Shown in pieces: positions 6,006 through 6,319 of a stretch of DNA of 6,319 nucleotides (position 1 is the stretch's first letter; the number at the start of each line of letters is the position of its first letter). Both the position numbers and the translations under genes were made by a program. The notes beneath the pieces are model-generated. The model was not told where the DNA came from. It was given only the letters and a program-made list of their open reading frames with translations, and did not search any database. This stretch comes from Mollicutes bacterium. GTDB taxonomy: Bacteria > Bacillota_I > Bacilli_A > Izemoplasmatales > Izemoplasmataceae. The stretch covers positions 1 to 6,319 of the forward strand of contig PWKX01000205.1 in NCBI GenBank assembly GCA_003559585.1, written 5' to 3'.

Positions 6006-6319
6006 TTATCGATCTCTTCGATTACTCAACATCGGCCATACCCTGCTTTTCACATAGATGTAAAAAAGCGAGACAAATCCACCTAAGGAAGTATAGAGTA
6101 TAACCATCAACGCCCGTTGAGGACTTGATCTGTTTGTAGGCACCGATACAGGCTCCAGCACTTTGAACACCGGTGTTTCTTGCATCAATTGGAATTTAGC
6201 ATCCTCTTTTTGCTGAGCTATTCCGTTATAAAGATCAAACTTCAATTGGTATTCCGACTCTAGCCTTTGCTCTTCAGAACGAGCACGAGCAGTCGCTATA
6301 TTTATATTTCTGTCTCGGA
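6006..6319 (-). CDS. Wzz-like chain-length determinant, C-terminal part (cut by window edge)
   Basis: The frame is open from the right edge to TAA at 6008-6006, giving the last 103 residues; the gene starts outside the window. The visible part starts with a charged helical, probably coiled-coil stretch (about 1-45, including 'SEEQRLESEYQLKFDLYNG'), followed by 'PVFKVLEPVSVPTNRSSPQR' (49-68). That is the conserved pre-membrane segment of Wzz/GNVR proteins (VLxPxxxPxxxxxPxR). A single transmembrane helix follows (about 69-89), then a short basic cytoplasmic tail ending 'SNRRDR'. Wzz proteins are inner-membrane, periplasm-facing oligomers that set polysaccharide chain length together with Wzy. 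The tail is only about 14 residues, so no fused BY-type tyrosine kinase domain is present at this end. A TTG at 6245-6243 could be mistaken for a start, but the homologous sequence continues upstream of it. Confidence 0.9.
   Translation of the reverse strand, partial: RDRNINIATARARSEEQRLESEYQLKFDLYNGIAQQKEDAKFQLMQETPVFKVLEPVSVPTNRSSPQRALMVILYTSLGGFVSLFYIYVKSRVWPMLSNRRDR

Noticed and set aside
5727..6086. 119-codon open frame on the + strand
   Set aside because: It lies antisense to the glycosyltransferase start and the wzz-like end, both of which have strong family motifs; its translation has no recognisable domain, and it runs through the hairpin spacer.
6006..6245. Separate 79-aa gene starting at TTG
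   Set aside because: The frame stays open to the right edge, and the upstream residues continue the coiled-coil typical of Wzz, so it is the tail of a larger gene.

Overview
The window looks like part of an extracellular polysaccharide locus from a Gram-negative member of the Bacteroidota/Balneolota/Rhodothermota (FCB) group. The main clue is the first gene. It encodes a secreted pectate-lyase-like protein that ends in a type IX secretion (T9SS) sorting domain opening with the 'HQNYPNPF' signature, a form I associate most with Balneolota, Rhodothermota, Ignavibacteria and relatives. Moderate GC content and several starts without a clear Shine-Dalgarno site fit this. The genus cannot be determined from the sequence alone.

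Layout: 16-1812 (+) is a complete lyase gene. It converges tail to tail, with 9 nt between stop codons, on a leftward block of five minus-strand genes covering 1822-6319. In transcription order these are the 3' end of a Wzz-type chain-length determinant (6319-6006, cut by the window edge), a 36-nt gap holding a hairpin, a GT4-like glycosyltransferase (5969-4881), a second GT4-like glycosyltransferase (4884-3781), a polytopic Wzy/O-antigen-ligase-like membrane protein (3784-2462), and a small P-loop kinase-like protein (2472-1822). The last four genes overlap by 4, 4 and 11 nt, so they are almost certainly one translationally coupled operon. Its promoter lies beyond the right edge. No gene-free stretch exceeds about 40 nt.

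How the genes work together (inference): two cytoplasmic glycosyltransferases extend a lipid-linked repeat unit, the Wzy-like protein polymerises repeats at the periplasmic face, and the Wzz-like protein sets chain length. The P-loop protein is a candidate for adding or supplying a phosphorylated or otherwise activated substituent, but its substrate is unknown. The initiating transferase, the flippase and most sugar-nucleotide genes are not in the window. The adjacent T9SS-exported lyase could act on the cell's own polymer or on an external pectin-like substrate.

I see no tRNA, rRNA, insertion sequence, CRISPR array or integrase. The items most worth a second look are the lyase beside the Wzy-type operon, the unassigned P-loop kinase-like gene, and the hairpin that fills the wzz-glycosyltransferase junction.
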